DNA of 64,000 nt. It comes from Acidobacteriota bacterium (GTDB lineage: Bacteria; Acidobacteriota; Terriglobia; Acidiferrales; UBA7541). This document shows positions 41,186-50,483 of the stretch, piece by piece. Numbering within the stretch: position 1 is the first letter of the stretch; each line of letters starts with the position of its first letter. The stretch is from contig JAKAOH010000002.1 in NCBI GenBank assembly GCA_021812285.1, positions 1 through 64,000 of the forward strand, written 5' to 3'. Both the position numbers and the translations under genes were made by a program. The notes under the pieces were generated by a model that was given only the letters and a program-made list of their open reading frames with translations, made no database searches and was not told where the DNA came from.

Positions 41186-42520
41186 TCAGCGCTCGTGAGG
41201 TTGTGGCTTGGGCGCGGGAGACGAGAGCAGTTCGATTCCTTTGCCCGGATTCGCTTTTATCGTCGCCTTCATATTGAGCTGGGACGCCGGGATGGTTTCG
41301 CTTTGCCCCTGGGCGTTGACGAAATGCAATTGGTCTTGCGAATCGAGCCAATAGCCGGTTGCTTGCATTTTTTTGCCGCTGGAAAAGACGAGCGTCAAGG
41401 GCTCGCGCGCGGAATTGGGCGAGAGATCAGCGTCGTGGAATGCGGGCTGCGGGCCTCCGTTCGGCGAGACGACGGCTGAAAACCCTTCGGCGGAGGAAAG
41501 CGGAGCGGAGCCGGCGACGTAGAGGTTCGCATTTCCGGACGAAGATGCCGCGCGCGATGCGCTCGCTCCCGTATACGGAGAAAACAGAAGCGGACTCGAC
41601 AGGAACATACCGTTCAGCCCGAAAGCGAACGGACCGAAGCCGGTTGGTCCGCAGAGGGTATCGTTCCAGTTGAGATCGAGCGGCGAGAACGGGTAGCTGG
41701 AGAGGAAAATATCGGGCGAATTGAAATAGCAGGGCGAATAGGAAGACGTGAAATCCGAAGGACCGTAGCCGAAAAAGGAGAACGGTCCGCCAACGGAATA
41801 CGGATAGAGCGAAAAATCGAGAGCGTACCCGTAATTGGCCAGGCAGGCGGGATCGGGGAATTGCCAGAAGAGATTAAACGGATCGCACCACATGTCGTAA
41901 GACATGAGGAAGGGAGACCAGAGAAAGCCGGATCCCCAGAAGCCGGAATATCCGTAAGGATAGTAGCCGTATCCGTAGCCGTAATTCGTGTTGTAGTAAT
42001 AGTTCGAGTTGTTATACCGGCTTTCGATGACGCGGGCCGCCATCACGCGTTGATAGTAGGTGTTGGCCGTCTGGTGTGTGTAGACGGGTCTGCGTGCTCC
42101 CTCGGAACCGGAAGGTAAGAAGATCGTGGGCACGCTGTTTCCGTTGGAAGTTTCAATGCCGCCGGAGTTCGGGTGGCCGCCGGTGTTGCGGATGGGCGGA
42201 GCGCCGAAACGGTGCCAACCGCCATCCGTATTTGCTTTGAACGGATGGGATGGCGCGGGCCGCATGCCGGGTTCGGATCGCGGCATGGAACGCGGCATTG
42301 GCTGTCCCATGGGCATGGACGGCGGTGGCGCCATGCGCGGGGCCGGCATCGGCATCGCGCTGGGCATCTGCATCGGCGCCGGTGCTGCCGGGGCCGATGG
42401 CCGGCCGCCAGGTCTACCTTGAGCCCAGGCGGGAGCGGCGAATGCGGCGGCGAGAAGCGCGGCCGCGGCAACGCCCGTCCATGCGCGGAAAAGAATCGCT
42501 GGAGCTGACCTCTTGCTCAT
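41186..42520 (-). CDS. Secreted Pro/Met- and Tyr/Asn/Gly-rich protein of unknown function
   Basis: MSKRSAPAILFRAWTGVAAAALLAAAFAAPAWAQGRPGG signal; SRYNNSNYYYNTNYGYGYGYYPYGYSGFWG tract; C-terminal block similar to 40029-41156. Confidence 0.78.
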   Translation of the reverse strand: MSKRSAPAILFRAWTGVAAAALLAAAFAAPAWAQGRPGGRPSAPAAPAPMQMPSAMPMPAPRMAPPPSMPMGQPMPRSMPRSEPGMRPAPSHPFKANTDGGWHRFGAPPIRNTGGHPNSGGIETSNGNSVPTIFLPSGSEGARRPVYTHQTANTYYQRVMAARVIESRYNNSNYYYNTNYGYGYGYYPYGYSGFWGSGFLWSPFLMSYDMWCDPFNLFWQFPDPACLANYGYALDFSLYPYSVGGPFSFFGYGPSDFTSSYSPCYFNSPDIFLSSYPFSPLDLNWNDTLCGPTGFGPFAFGLNGMFLSSPLLFSPYTGASASRAASSSGNANLYVAGSAPLSSAEGFSAVVSPNGGPQPAFHDADLSPNSAREPLTLVFSSGKKMQATGYWLDSQDQLHFVNAQGQSETIPASQLNMKATIKANPGKGIELLSSPAPKPQPHER

Positions 42521-42832
42521 GGCCCCTCCCTTTGGCTGCCAAATCCGAACGTTCAACTGTTTGGATGCAGGCAGCAATGAAGCCGTTTCTTCCCCCGGAG
42601 GGCCCGGTAATGGGTTGAGCGCCGGGCTGCGATCTGGTGTTGGCAACCGAGCCTTCTGTTGACTATCATCCTCCAATAAGAACCTTGGCGCAATCCAAAA
42701 GGAACGCGCGCCCGCCAGTGGGAACGACGTGAGAGCGGGCACGGCGGCTCGATCCGGACGGTACAATATTGCGGGATGCGTGTTTGGCGCGACGAGCCGG
42801 ACGCAGCCGAGCCAAGGCAAAGGGGAAGGAAC

Positions 42833-44149
42833 ATGGCGCAGATGACACCGACGCTGGTGGAAGCGCAGGCACTGCCGGCTCCGCACACCGTGACGGATAC
42901 GGGAATTCGGCGGAGCCTGCTCGAAGACCTGGCATTGAAGACCTTGTTCGTTTCCGGCGAGTTGACGCTGCGGGAACTCGGCGAGCACATGCAACTGAGC
43001 CTGCACGTTGTGGATGAGCTGTTCCAGTCGCTCAGGCGCGAGCAGCTGTGCGAGGTGAAAGGGATGATCGCCGGAATCCACCGGGTGACGGCGACGCAGG
43101 GAGGCAAGCGGCGCGCCATCGAACTGCTCGAACTCAATCAATACGTCGGGCCGGCGCCGGTTTCCCTGGAGTCGTATCTGAAGAATGTGCGCTCGCAGAC
43201 GGTGCAGGGGGCCGACATCCACGACGCTGATATTCGGCGCGTGTTCGATCACCTGGTGCTGGGCGATGAAGTGCTCGAACGGGTGGGCACGGCAATCGTT
43301 TCCGGGACTTCGATTTTCGTCTACGGGCCGACCGGCGGCGGAAAAACGTCCATCGCCGAAACGCTGCCGAACATCTATCCGGATTCGGTTTGGATCCCGT
43401 ACGCGGTGGAAGTGGACAGCCAGTTCATCGTGGTTTACGACGCGACGACGCACCGGCCGGTGGAGCAGCCGTCGTGGGGCGAGGCGGACACGCGTTGGGT
43501 GCGTTGCCGCAGGCCGCGCGTTTTCGTCGGCGGCGAATTGACGCCGGAGATGCTGGATTTGCAGATGAACCCGATCAGCAAATTCTATTCGGCGCCTTTG
43601 CAGATGAAGGCGAACAACGGCGTGCTGATCATCGACGACTTCGGGCGGCAGCGCATCCGGCCCGAAGACCTGCTGAACCGCTGGATCGTTCCGCTGGACC
43701 GGCGCGTGGACTTCCTGACGCTGCGCGGCGGAAAGAAATTCGAGGTTCCCTTCGATCTGTTCGTGGTGTTCGCGACGAACCTGAACCCGATGGAACTGGC
43801 CGACGAGGCGTTCATGCGCCGCATCCAGAACAAGATCCGGCTGGGCTATCCGCCGCCGCCGCAATTCAAGCAGATTTTCCGGCGGTGTTGCGACGGCCTC
43901 TCGCTCAACTACACCGACGACATGGTGAGTTACTTCATCCAAGTGCTCGAAAACCGCTACCACCAGCCGCTGCGGCCCTGCTATCCGAAGGACATCGTCA
44001 ACCAGATCGTCTGGACGGCGAAATACGAGGGCCATTCGGCATCGCTCGACCGGGAAACGATCGATCGGGCGTGCCGGAATTATTTCGTCAATCCCGAGGA
44101 TATGGAAAAGGAAAAGGAGTCGTCGGCGAAGGGCATCCGCTCGTTCTGA
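42833..44149 (+). CDS. AAA+ ATPase with N-terminal winged-helix-like region
   Basis: ATG at 42833 preceded by AGGGGAAGGA; LFVSGELTLRELGEHMQLSLHVVDELFQSLRREQLCEVKG; Walker A FVYGPTGGGKTSIAETLP; Walker B GVLIIDDFGRQ; sensor FVVFATNLNP. Confidence 0.85.
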   Translation: MAQMTPTLVEAQALPAPHTVTDTGIRRSLLEDLALKTLFVSGELTLRELGEHMQLSLHVVDELFQSLRREQLCEVKGMIAGIHRVTATQGGKRRAIELLELNQYVGPAPVSLESYLKNVRSQTVQGADIHDADIRRVFDHLVLGDEVLERVGTAIVSGTSIFVYGPTGGGKTSIAETLPNIYPDSVWIPYAVEVDSQFIVVYDATTHRPVEQPSWGEADTRWVRCRRPRVFVGGELTPEMLDLQMNPISKFYSAPLQMKANNGVLIIDDFGRQRIRPEDLLNRWIVPLDRRVDFLTLRGGKKFEVPFDLFVVFATNLNPMELADEAFMRRIQNKIRLGYPPPPQFKQIFRRCCDGLSLNYTDDMVSYFIQVLENRYHQPLRPCYPKDIVNQIVWTAKYEGHSASLDRETIDRACRNYFVNPEDMEKEKESSAKGIRSF

Positions 44150-44220
44150 CGGCGGACCCTTTGCCACGCGAAGGATGAACGGCCCGCGTGGGCGGCGATG
44201 GCCCGGGGAAACGGCCGGCT

Positions 44221-44772
44221 TTAGCGGTGCGAATTCCCGAAGACGCGAATCGAAACCGCGGTCGGGTAGGTTTCCTCGAGACGATAGGCGTAGCGCCGGC
44301 TTTTTCCCTTGACGACGTTGATTTGGTGGTCGGCGTGTTCCTGGCGCGGCCCGAGCAGGCTGACGTGGTGCTTGCCGGCAGGCAGCGTCACCTTGACCGG
44401 AGCGCGGCCTACGAATTTTCCGTCAATCCAGACGCCGGAGGGAGCGGGAGTGGCGTCGATGGTTATGAGGGCACCGTCCTTCCCAGCTTCCTTGGCGAAC
44501 CATTCGCGATTCACCTGCTCGGGCGGCGGGCCAGAGGACTTGGCGAGCGTGAGCGAGGAATTGGGCTGGCCATTTCCGCCCGGCGTAAAAACTTGGGGCC
44601 GGGAGGCGGCTACACTTCCGCTGACGTTGGCCGCACCGCCGTATTCGGCCGCGGCTTGCGCGTGGGCCCGAGGCGCAGACGCGAGCCAGAGGCCAAGGAA
44701 CACGGCGAGAAGTCCCCAGACGGGACGAGTGACTGCCGCGTGCGAACGATGAGAAAATCTTTGCAGCATCAT
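44221..44772 (-). CDS. PEGA-domain-like secreted protein
   Basis: Signal region then ALITIDATPAPSGVWIDGKFVGRAPVKVTLPAGKHHVSLLGPRQEHADHQINVVKGKSRRYAYRLEE. Confidence 0.78.
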   Translation of the reverse strand: MMLQRFSHRSHAAVTRPVWGLLAVFLGLWLASAPRAHAQAAAEYGGAANVSGSVAASRPQVFTPGGNGQPNSSLTLAKSSGPPPEQVNREWFAKEAGKDGALITIDATPAPSGVWIDGKFVGRAPVKVTLPAGKHHVSLLGPRQEHADHQINVVKGKSRRYAYRLEETYPTAVSIRVFGNSHR

Positions 44773-45087
44773 CGGTGTTCCTCCTCCGCTTCGGGCGGTG
44801 CATCCGGACCGGCAAACCGCGTCAGGGCGGTGCGGCAATGCGTGGCAATCAGTTTGCCAGAATATAAAGATGCCAGGAAAAGTTTGTTGGAGACGGGCCA
44901 AAAGTTGCAAAGGGAAAGGTAGCGGATAGTAACTTGAGAGGCACGGGGTCGCCGAAAGTGTTTCCAAATTCGGCCGCGCAGTGGTGTCAATAGTGAACGA
45001 AGGGAGACGGGGCGGAATTTTTGCGGCTGCTCCGGCGGACCAGGCAGCGGCTGCGCCGGGTGAGTCATCGAACGGGGAGAGCTGAAC

Positions 45088-46758
45088 GTGAAACGCGCAG
45101 GCCTCATCGGCGACGATTTCCATTTTGAGATTCGCCACCCGTCCCGGCTGGGCAGTTGGGGCGCCGAGATTCGCATGCTGCTGGGCATGCGCACGCCGCG
45201 GATTTCGGGCTGGGTGCGTTTCTTCGATCCGCATCCGATGCGGATGTGGCGTCCGCGGCGCATGCGGACGATCTTTTCCTCCACCTTTTTTCACTTCGCC
45301 GTCTTTTTCCTGCTGATCACGGTTCCGTGGGCCGAGTTGCTGCCGCCGAACCCGCATGTGGCGCTGCCGATCATCACCGCCGATTATCAGCTGGTTTATC
45401 CGCTGCCGCCGCACAAGGTGGAAATCCATTCGCAGCCGAAGGCGGCGGCGAAGGGCGAGCACAAGGCGGTGAAGCCGGCTCCCAGCGAGGGAGCGAAACG
45501 AGCGTCGGGCGCGGGCGTAAAAACGCCGCAGCCGATGCCGAAATTCACGCTGGTCCTCAAACCGCCGCACGCGGACAATCACAACCAGACGATCGTTCAG
45601 GCCGGCACCCCGCCGAATGTGATCATCCATCACTACGTTCCCCTGCCAAACGTTCTGCTGGCGGGACTGGTGGCGAAGAATGATCCGAGAATGCCGACAT
45701 CGGGCGCCGCGCCAAAAGCCGTGGTCCATCCAACGGCCGGCGCGCCGGCGATGAACGTGCCGGCGCCGGTGATCCCCGATATGGCTCTGGCGGTCCAGGT
45801 CCCATCGGAAAAACAGCCGCTGCTGGCCAGCCCCGAGGTTGCGCTGCCGATTCCCGCACCCGAGCAGTCGCTCGGCTCGATTTACGCCTCGCGCGCCCAG
45901 AACAACGCGTCGCAAAGCGCGCGCGGGTTGCTGGTTTTAGGCGCGAATCCCGCCCCGCCCTCGACGCTGATGAGCGTGCCCATGGGCAATCGCTACGGCC
46001 AATTTTCCGTTTCGCTGCTCGGCGGAAAAACCGGCCTGCCGAGCGGACCGGGCGGGCCGATGATGGGCGGAGGGGGATTCGCGAAGATGGGCGCGGCAAA
46101 AGGTTCCGGAAACGGTTCGGGCAACGCCGCCGCGGGCGTCAGCGGTGATATTGGCAGCGCGGAAAATGGCGCCGCGGCCATGGCCGCCTTCGGGCCGGAA
46201 AGCAATGGTTCGGGAAATGAAGAGGGAATTCTGCCGCCGTGGATGGCGGCGAACCTGGTCTATCCCGTCAGCAAGGCGATGAAGATTCCGGCCATAAACC
46301 TGATCGTCACCGCAGGACCTGTCGGCGGCGGCGGGTTGGGAATGTTCGGCGTGCTGAGCTGCTCGACCATCTATACGATCTACCTCACGATGCCGGGCAA
46401 ACCCTGGGTGCTGCAATATTGCGAGCAAAACTCCCGGCCGTCCGCCGCTCCGGCGCCCGATGGCGGGGTGGTCCGGCTGGGATCGGGCATCACGCCTCCG
46501 TTTCCGCTCGCGCAATACGATTTTCATCGGCCACCGATCGATCCTTACAAGCGCGACCGCATGATCGTTTTGAAAGGCGTCATCACGCGCGAAGGCAAAA
46601 TAACGGGATTGAAGCTGTATCAGGGAATCGGCTCGATCGCGGACGCGGCCGCCATCACCGCATTCAGCCGCTGGAAATTCCACCCGGCGCAGAATGCGAA
46701 GGGAAAGCCCGTGCCGGTGGAAATGCTCGTGGGGATTCCGGCGCTGCGCACGCAATAA
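45088..46758 (+). CDS. TonB C-terminal-domain (energy transducer-like) protein
   Basis: Single TM (TIFSSTFFHFAVFFLLITVPW), Pro-rich periplasmic region, C-terminal IVLKGVITREGKITGLKLYQGIGSIADAAAITAFSRWKFHPAQNAKGKPVPVEMLVGI. Confidence 0.8.
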   Translation: MKRAGLIGDDFHFEIRHPSRLGSWGAEIRMLLGMRTPRISGWVRFFDPHPMRMWRPRRMRTIFSSTFFHFAVFFLLITVPWAELLPPNPHVALPIITADYQLVYPLPPHKVEIHSQPKAAAKGEHKAVKPAPSEGAKRASGAGVKTPQPMPKFTLVLKPPHADNHNQTIVQAGTPPNVIIHHYVPLPNVLLAGLVAKNDPRMPTSGAAPKAVVHPTAGAPAMNVPAPVIPDMALAVQVPSEKQPLLASPEVALPIPAPEQSLGSIYASRAQNNASQSARGLLVLGANPAPPSTLMSVPMGNRYGQFSVSLLGGKTGLPSGPGGPMMGGGGFAKMGAAKGSGNGSGNAAAGVSGDIGSAENGAAAMAAFGPESNGSGNEEGILPPWMAANLVYPVSKAMKIPAINLIVTAGPVGGGGLGMFGVLSCSTIYTIYLTMPGKPWVLQYCEQNSRPSAAPAPDGGVVRLGSGITPPFPLAQYDFHRPPIDPYKRDRMIVLKGVITREGKITGLKLYQGIGSIADAAAITAFSRWKFHPAQNAKGKPVPVEMLVGIPALRTQ

Positions 46759-47047
46759 TAAGGCCGAACCAGAGACGAAACGCGGGGCCAGCAGAGAATA
46801 CGGGCGACGGACAAGCAGTTAATTCCTTATATTACAATTAGATACAGATCAGGCGACTTAGGGATTGATTCATTTGGCGCAGTCTGTTATTTTTTCGCTA
46901 CACGACAGGTGGTCCGGCGTATTTTGTGAAAATGGTATTGACGCATTAGATAATGCATGGTACCGTGCGGCGTGTCCTTGCCGCGCGGGCGAGACGAGAA
47001 CGGGGAACGATTGACGGCTCCCAGCGGCGGAAAGGGGAAACGACGTC

Positions 47048-48475
47048 GTGGCTGAAAACGTCCGCGTCTTCTTTTTCGGATTCGATTCCAACCTGGCCAA
47101 GACCATAGGCCGCGAACTCGGCCCCGAGTTTGAATTCCGCCAATCGAACAAGATCGAACTGCCGCAGGACCTGCGCGAAGTATCCGCCTGGTGGGATGTG
47201 GTGATGGTGGATCTGACCGAAATCGGCTGCGACGGCGACGTGGAAGCGGCGTTTGCGCTGATGGACCAGGTGAACCGGCTCACCCAGGCCCCGCCGATCA
47301 TTGCGATTTTGGGTGGAGAAGAACGGCGAACGGTGGCCAAGGTGATCGAACACGGCGCGTTCGACACGATCTCGAGCCCTCCGGACCTGCACGAATTGCG
47401 GGTGGTGCTGCGGCGAGCGCAGAAATTCCTGCACGCCGAGCGCGAGTTGGCTCGGCTGCGGAGCGAGCAGGCGGCGCCGCGGCAGGTGTGCGACCTGATC
47501 GGCGCATCGCAGCCGATGCAGGAAGTTTTCTCGATGGCCGAAAAAGTGGCCGGCTACGACATCAACGTGCTGATCACCGGCGAGACGGGCACGGGCAAGG
47601 AATTGCTGGCGCGGGCGATCCATCGGATGAGTCCGCGGCAGAATTCGGCATTCGTGGCGTTCAGCTGCGTGAATTTGCCGGAAACGCTGATCGAGGATGA
47701 ACTCTTCGGCCACGAGCGCGGCGCCTTTACCGGCGCGGTGGCCGCGCGGCGCGGCCGCGTGGAAGCGGCCGACGGCGGCACGCTGTTTCTCGACGAAATC
47801 GGAGACCTTGGCATCGGCTTGCAGCCGAAATTGCTTCGCGTGCTGCAGGAACGGAATTTCGAGCGGTTGGGCAGCAATCATTCGCAATCGGTGAATATTC
47901 GCGTTCTGAGCGCGACGAATCAGGACCTGGAATCGCTCGTGAGGCAGAACCGATTCCGCGAAGATCTTTACTACCGGTTGAACGTGGTGGAAATCCATCT
48001 GCCCCCGCTGCGGGAACGCAAGGACGATATCCAGTACCTGGCGCAGTATTTTCTCGATCGTTGCGCCAAGCAATTCAACAAGGAAGTTCACCGATTTTCG
48101 CCCTGGGCGTTGCACGCGCTGGAGGAATACGACTGGCCAGGCAACGTGCGCGAACTTTCCAACACCATCGAGCGCGCGGTTGCCCTGGCGCAGACCGGCA
48201 CGATCGACGTCTGGCATCTGACGCGTTCGGCGCGCGATGTTTCGAAGGCGGCGGTGCTGGCGCGGACCTACGAAGGCGAAGTGCGCGAATTCAAGCGGCG
48301 GCTGATTATCCGCACGCTGCGCGAATGCGGTTGGCGCAAGGCGGAAAGCGCGCGCATGCTTGGTGTCGCCCGCACCTACCTGCACCGGCTGATCAACCAG
48401 CTCGACATTCATGAAGAAGAAGTCGCGGAAGCAGTCGCGCCGGAAGCTCCGACTCCGCCGCAGCGGCTGATTTGA
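47048..48475 (+). CDS. Sigma-54-dependent transcriptional regulator (NtrC family) with degenerate receiver domain
   Basis: Walker A GETGTGKELLARAIH, sigma-54 contact motif GAFTGA (ERGAFTGAVAARRGRVEAADGGTLFLDEIGDL), LPPLRERKDDI, Fis-type HTH LRECGWRKAESARMLGVARTYLHRLI. Confidence 0.93.
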   Translation: MAENVRVFFFGFDSNLAKTIGRELGPEFEFRQSNKIELPQDLREVSAWWDVVMVDLTEIGCDGDVEAAFALMDQVNRLTQAPPIIAILGGEERRTVAKVIEHGAFDTISSPPDLHELRVVLRRAQKFLHAERELARLRSEQAAPRQVCDLIGASQPMQEVFSMAEKVAGYDINVLITGETGTGKELLARAIHRMSPRQNSAFVAFSCVNLPETLIEDELFGHERGAFTGAVAARRGRVEAADGGTLFLDEIGDLGIGLQPKLLRVLQERNFERLGSNHSQSVNIRVLSATNQDLESLVRQNRFREDLYYRLNVVEIHLPPLRERKDDIQYLAQYFLDRCAKQFNKEVHRFSPWALHALEEYDWPGNVRELSNTIERAVALAQTGTIDVWHLTRSARDVSKAAVLARTYEGEVREFKRRLIIRTLRECGWRKAESARMLGVARTYLHRLINQLDIHEEEVAEAVAPEAPTPPQRLI

Positions 48476-48506
48476 CGCCGGCACCGGCATAGGGCATCCT
48501 GCCGTC

Positions 48507-49466
48507 TTGGCGGCTTCCTTGAATTCGGCGGCGCATTCCGCGGGTGGTTTCGCGGCGGACGTGTGCCGGCCCTTTCTGCTGCAATCCCAAAATGCCGATG
48601 GAGGATGGGGGTATCACCCGGGCGCGACGAGCGCGGCCGAACCGACGGCGTGGGCCGTGCTCGCGCTCGCCAAGCGGGATCCACAAAGTCCCGAGCTTGC
48701 CCGAGCGGCGGCTTGGATTCTCGGCTGCCAGAATCAAGATGGTTCCTGGCCCGCGCGTCCCGAGACCGCCGAAGCGAGCTGGATTACTCCGTTCGCGGGC
48801 CTAGCGCTTCTCGCGCGGAAGGCGCCGGCTGCGGAAGCCGCGATTCAGAGCGCGGCGAAATGGACTTGCCAAAGTCACACCGGACAGCGCCATTGGAAAA
48901 TGCTGGTGGCCCGATTGGTGTCCCGGCGCCGGGTGGTTGGGCAGGATCTTTCGCTCGAGGGCTGGAGCTGGACGCCGGGTACGGCCAGTTGGATCGAGCC
49001 GACCGCCGTGGCGCTGATTTTTCTGCGTCAATTGCCGGCAATGAAGAATTCGCCGGATGCAATCGCCCGGCTCCAAATGGGGGAATCGTTTCTGTACGAC
49101 CGGATGTGCCCGAGCGGCGGATGGAGCATGGGCAATCCGAAAATCTACGGTATTGAAGGAATCGCACAGGCCGGAGTCACGGCATGGGCGCTGCTGGCGT
49201 TGCAGAAAAACCGTCAGAGGGAAGAAAACCGGCGAAGCATCGAATGGCTCGAAACAAATTTCGATTCGATCCGTGGCGCCAGTTCGCTTGCGCTGGCGCG
49301 GATCGCGCTCGAGGCGAACGGCCGCTCGCCGGTTTCTATCGAATCGAAATTGGCGACTCAATTCGTGGCGGGGCGGTTTCTGGACAGCGTGCTCGCCGTT
49401 TCGCAAGCGGCTTTTGCTTTGGAATGCGGCCCGGACGTGCTGCGCTGGACCGCGGCGGAACGCTGA
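48507..49466 (+). CDS. Alpha/alpha-toroid protein, squalene-cyclase/prenyltransferase-like
   Basis: Repeated QW-like motifs: LLQSQNADGGWGYHPGATSAAEPTAWAVLAL, ILGCQNQDGSWPARP, MCPSGGWSMGNPKIYGIEGIAQAGVTAWALLAL. Confidence 0.8.
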   Translation: MAASLNSAAHSAGGFAADVCRPFLLQSQNADGGWGYHPGATSAAEPTAWAVLALAKRDPQSPELARAAAWILGCQNQDGSWPARPETAEASWITPFAGLALLARKAPAAEAAIQSAAKWTCQSHTGQRHWKMLVARLVSRRRVVGQDLSLEGWSWTPGTASWIEPTAVALIFLRQLPAMKNSPDAIARLQMGESFLYDRMCPSGGWSMGNPKIYGIEGIAQAGVTAWALLALQKNRQREENRRSIEWLETNFDSIRGASSLALARIALEANGRSPVSIESKLATQFVAGRFLDSVLAVSQAAFALECGPDVLRWTAAER

Positions 49467-49475
49467 AAATTTCCG

Positions 49476-50405
49476 ATGGCCATTTCGCAACATCCCTTGA
49501 TGCCGCCTTCAAATCGCCCGATCTCCAGAGTGGCGATCAGAAGGGTGGAAGACTACAGCGGGGATCTTTGCGGCATCGTCGAGGAGACGCTTCGCGAATT
49601 CCACCTTTGCGTCGCGGGCAAGAGCGTTCTGCTGAAACCCAATCTGGTGCTGGGCGATCCGCAGGGCGTGATGAATACGCATCCGGCGGTGATTCGCGCG
49701 GCGCGCGATACATTTCTGCGCCTGGGAGCAAGCCGCGTCTGGATCGGCGAAGGACCCGCGCACGAACGGGATACCGAGGCGATTCTAGACGAGATTCGGC
49801 TGCGGGATTGGCTGGGGCCGCTGGAGGGTTCGTTTGTGGATCTGAACCTGGACGACGTGCGGAAGGTTGCGCTGCGGACGCGAGCTTCGAAATTGCGTTC
49901 GCTCTTCCTGCCCGCGGCGGTTCTCGACGCCGATCTGGTGGTTTCGATGCCCAAGATGAAGACGCACCACTTGGCGGGCGTCACGTTGTCGCTGAAGAAT
50001 CTGTTTGGAATCGTTCCCGGAAGTTGTTACGGCTGGCCGAAAAACGTGCTGCACTGGGCCGGCATCGAGAACTCCATCCTTGATCTTGCGACGACCATCC
50101 GGCCGGATTTCGCGATCGTGGATGGAGTGGTTGCCATGGAAGGCAATGGTCCCATTCAGGGATCTCCGAAACATTCAGGGGTTTTAATTTTTGGGGATGA
50201 CCCGGTTGCCGTGGATGCCACGGCGACCAGGGTGATGGGGCTTGTTCCGGAGCGGGTCAGCTATCTACGAAAGGCTGGCTATGTGCTTGGCCATGTGCAA
50301 CTTGCAAAAATAGAGCAAATTGGCGAATCGATCTCCGCAGTCAGAAGTTCCTTCATGGTACTAGAACAATTCCGTGAACTCATTGAGCAACAGGACAACC
50401 AGTAA
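49476..50405 (+). CDS. DUF362 domain protein
   Basis: VLLKPNLVLGDPQGVMNTHPAVIRAARDTFLRLGASRVWIGEGPAHERDTE...DADLVVSMPKMKTHHLAGVTLSLKNLFGIVPG...DFAIVDGVVAMEGNGPIQGSPKHSGVLIFGDDPVAVDATATRVMG. Confidence 0.88.
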   Translation: MAISQHPLMPPSNRPISRVAIRRVEDYSGDLCGIVEETLREFHLCVAGKSVLLKPNLVLGDPQGVMNTHPAVIRAARDTFLRLGASRVWIGEGPAHERDTEAILDEIRLRDWLGPLEGSFVDLNLDDVRKVALRTRASKLRSLFLPAAVLDADLVVSMPKMKTHHLAGVTLSLKNLFGIVPGSCYGWPKNVLHWAGIENSILDLATTIRPDFAIVDGVVAMEGNGPIQGSPKHSGVLIFGDDPVAVDATATRVMGLVPERVSYLRKAGYVLGHVQLAKIEQIGESISAVRSSFMVLEQFRELIEQQDNQ

Positions 50406-50483
50406 GACGTCTAGTATCGTTGACTCCATTGTATAACATGGCAATACCTAATGGGTGACAGAACGGCCCGGAGGCGAAACGAT

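Noticed and set aside
42521-44167. N-terminal half of the 993-aa minus ORF
   Set aside because: Overlaps the AAA ATPase gene; true start is the signal-peptide Met at 42520.
46943-46956. Palindrome GCATTA-GA-TAATGC upstream of the sigma-54 regulator
   Set aside because: Short AT-rich dyad overlapping a possible -10 region; not similar to the flp upstream palindrome; insufficient to call an operator.
46958-46975. Possible sigma-54 promoter upstream of the regulator (TGGTACCGTGCGGC)
   Set aside because: Spacing between GG and GC is 9 nt rather than 10, and the elements are weak.
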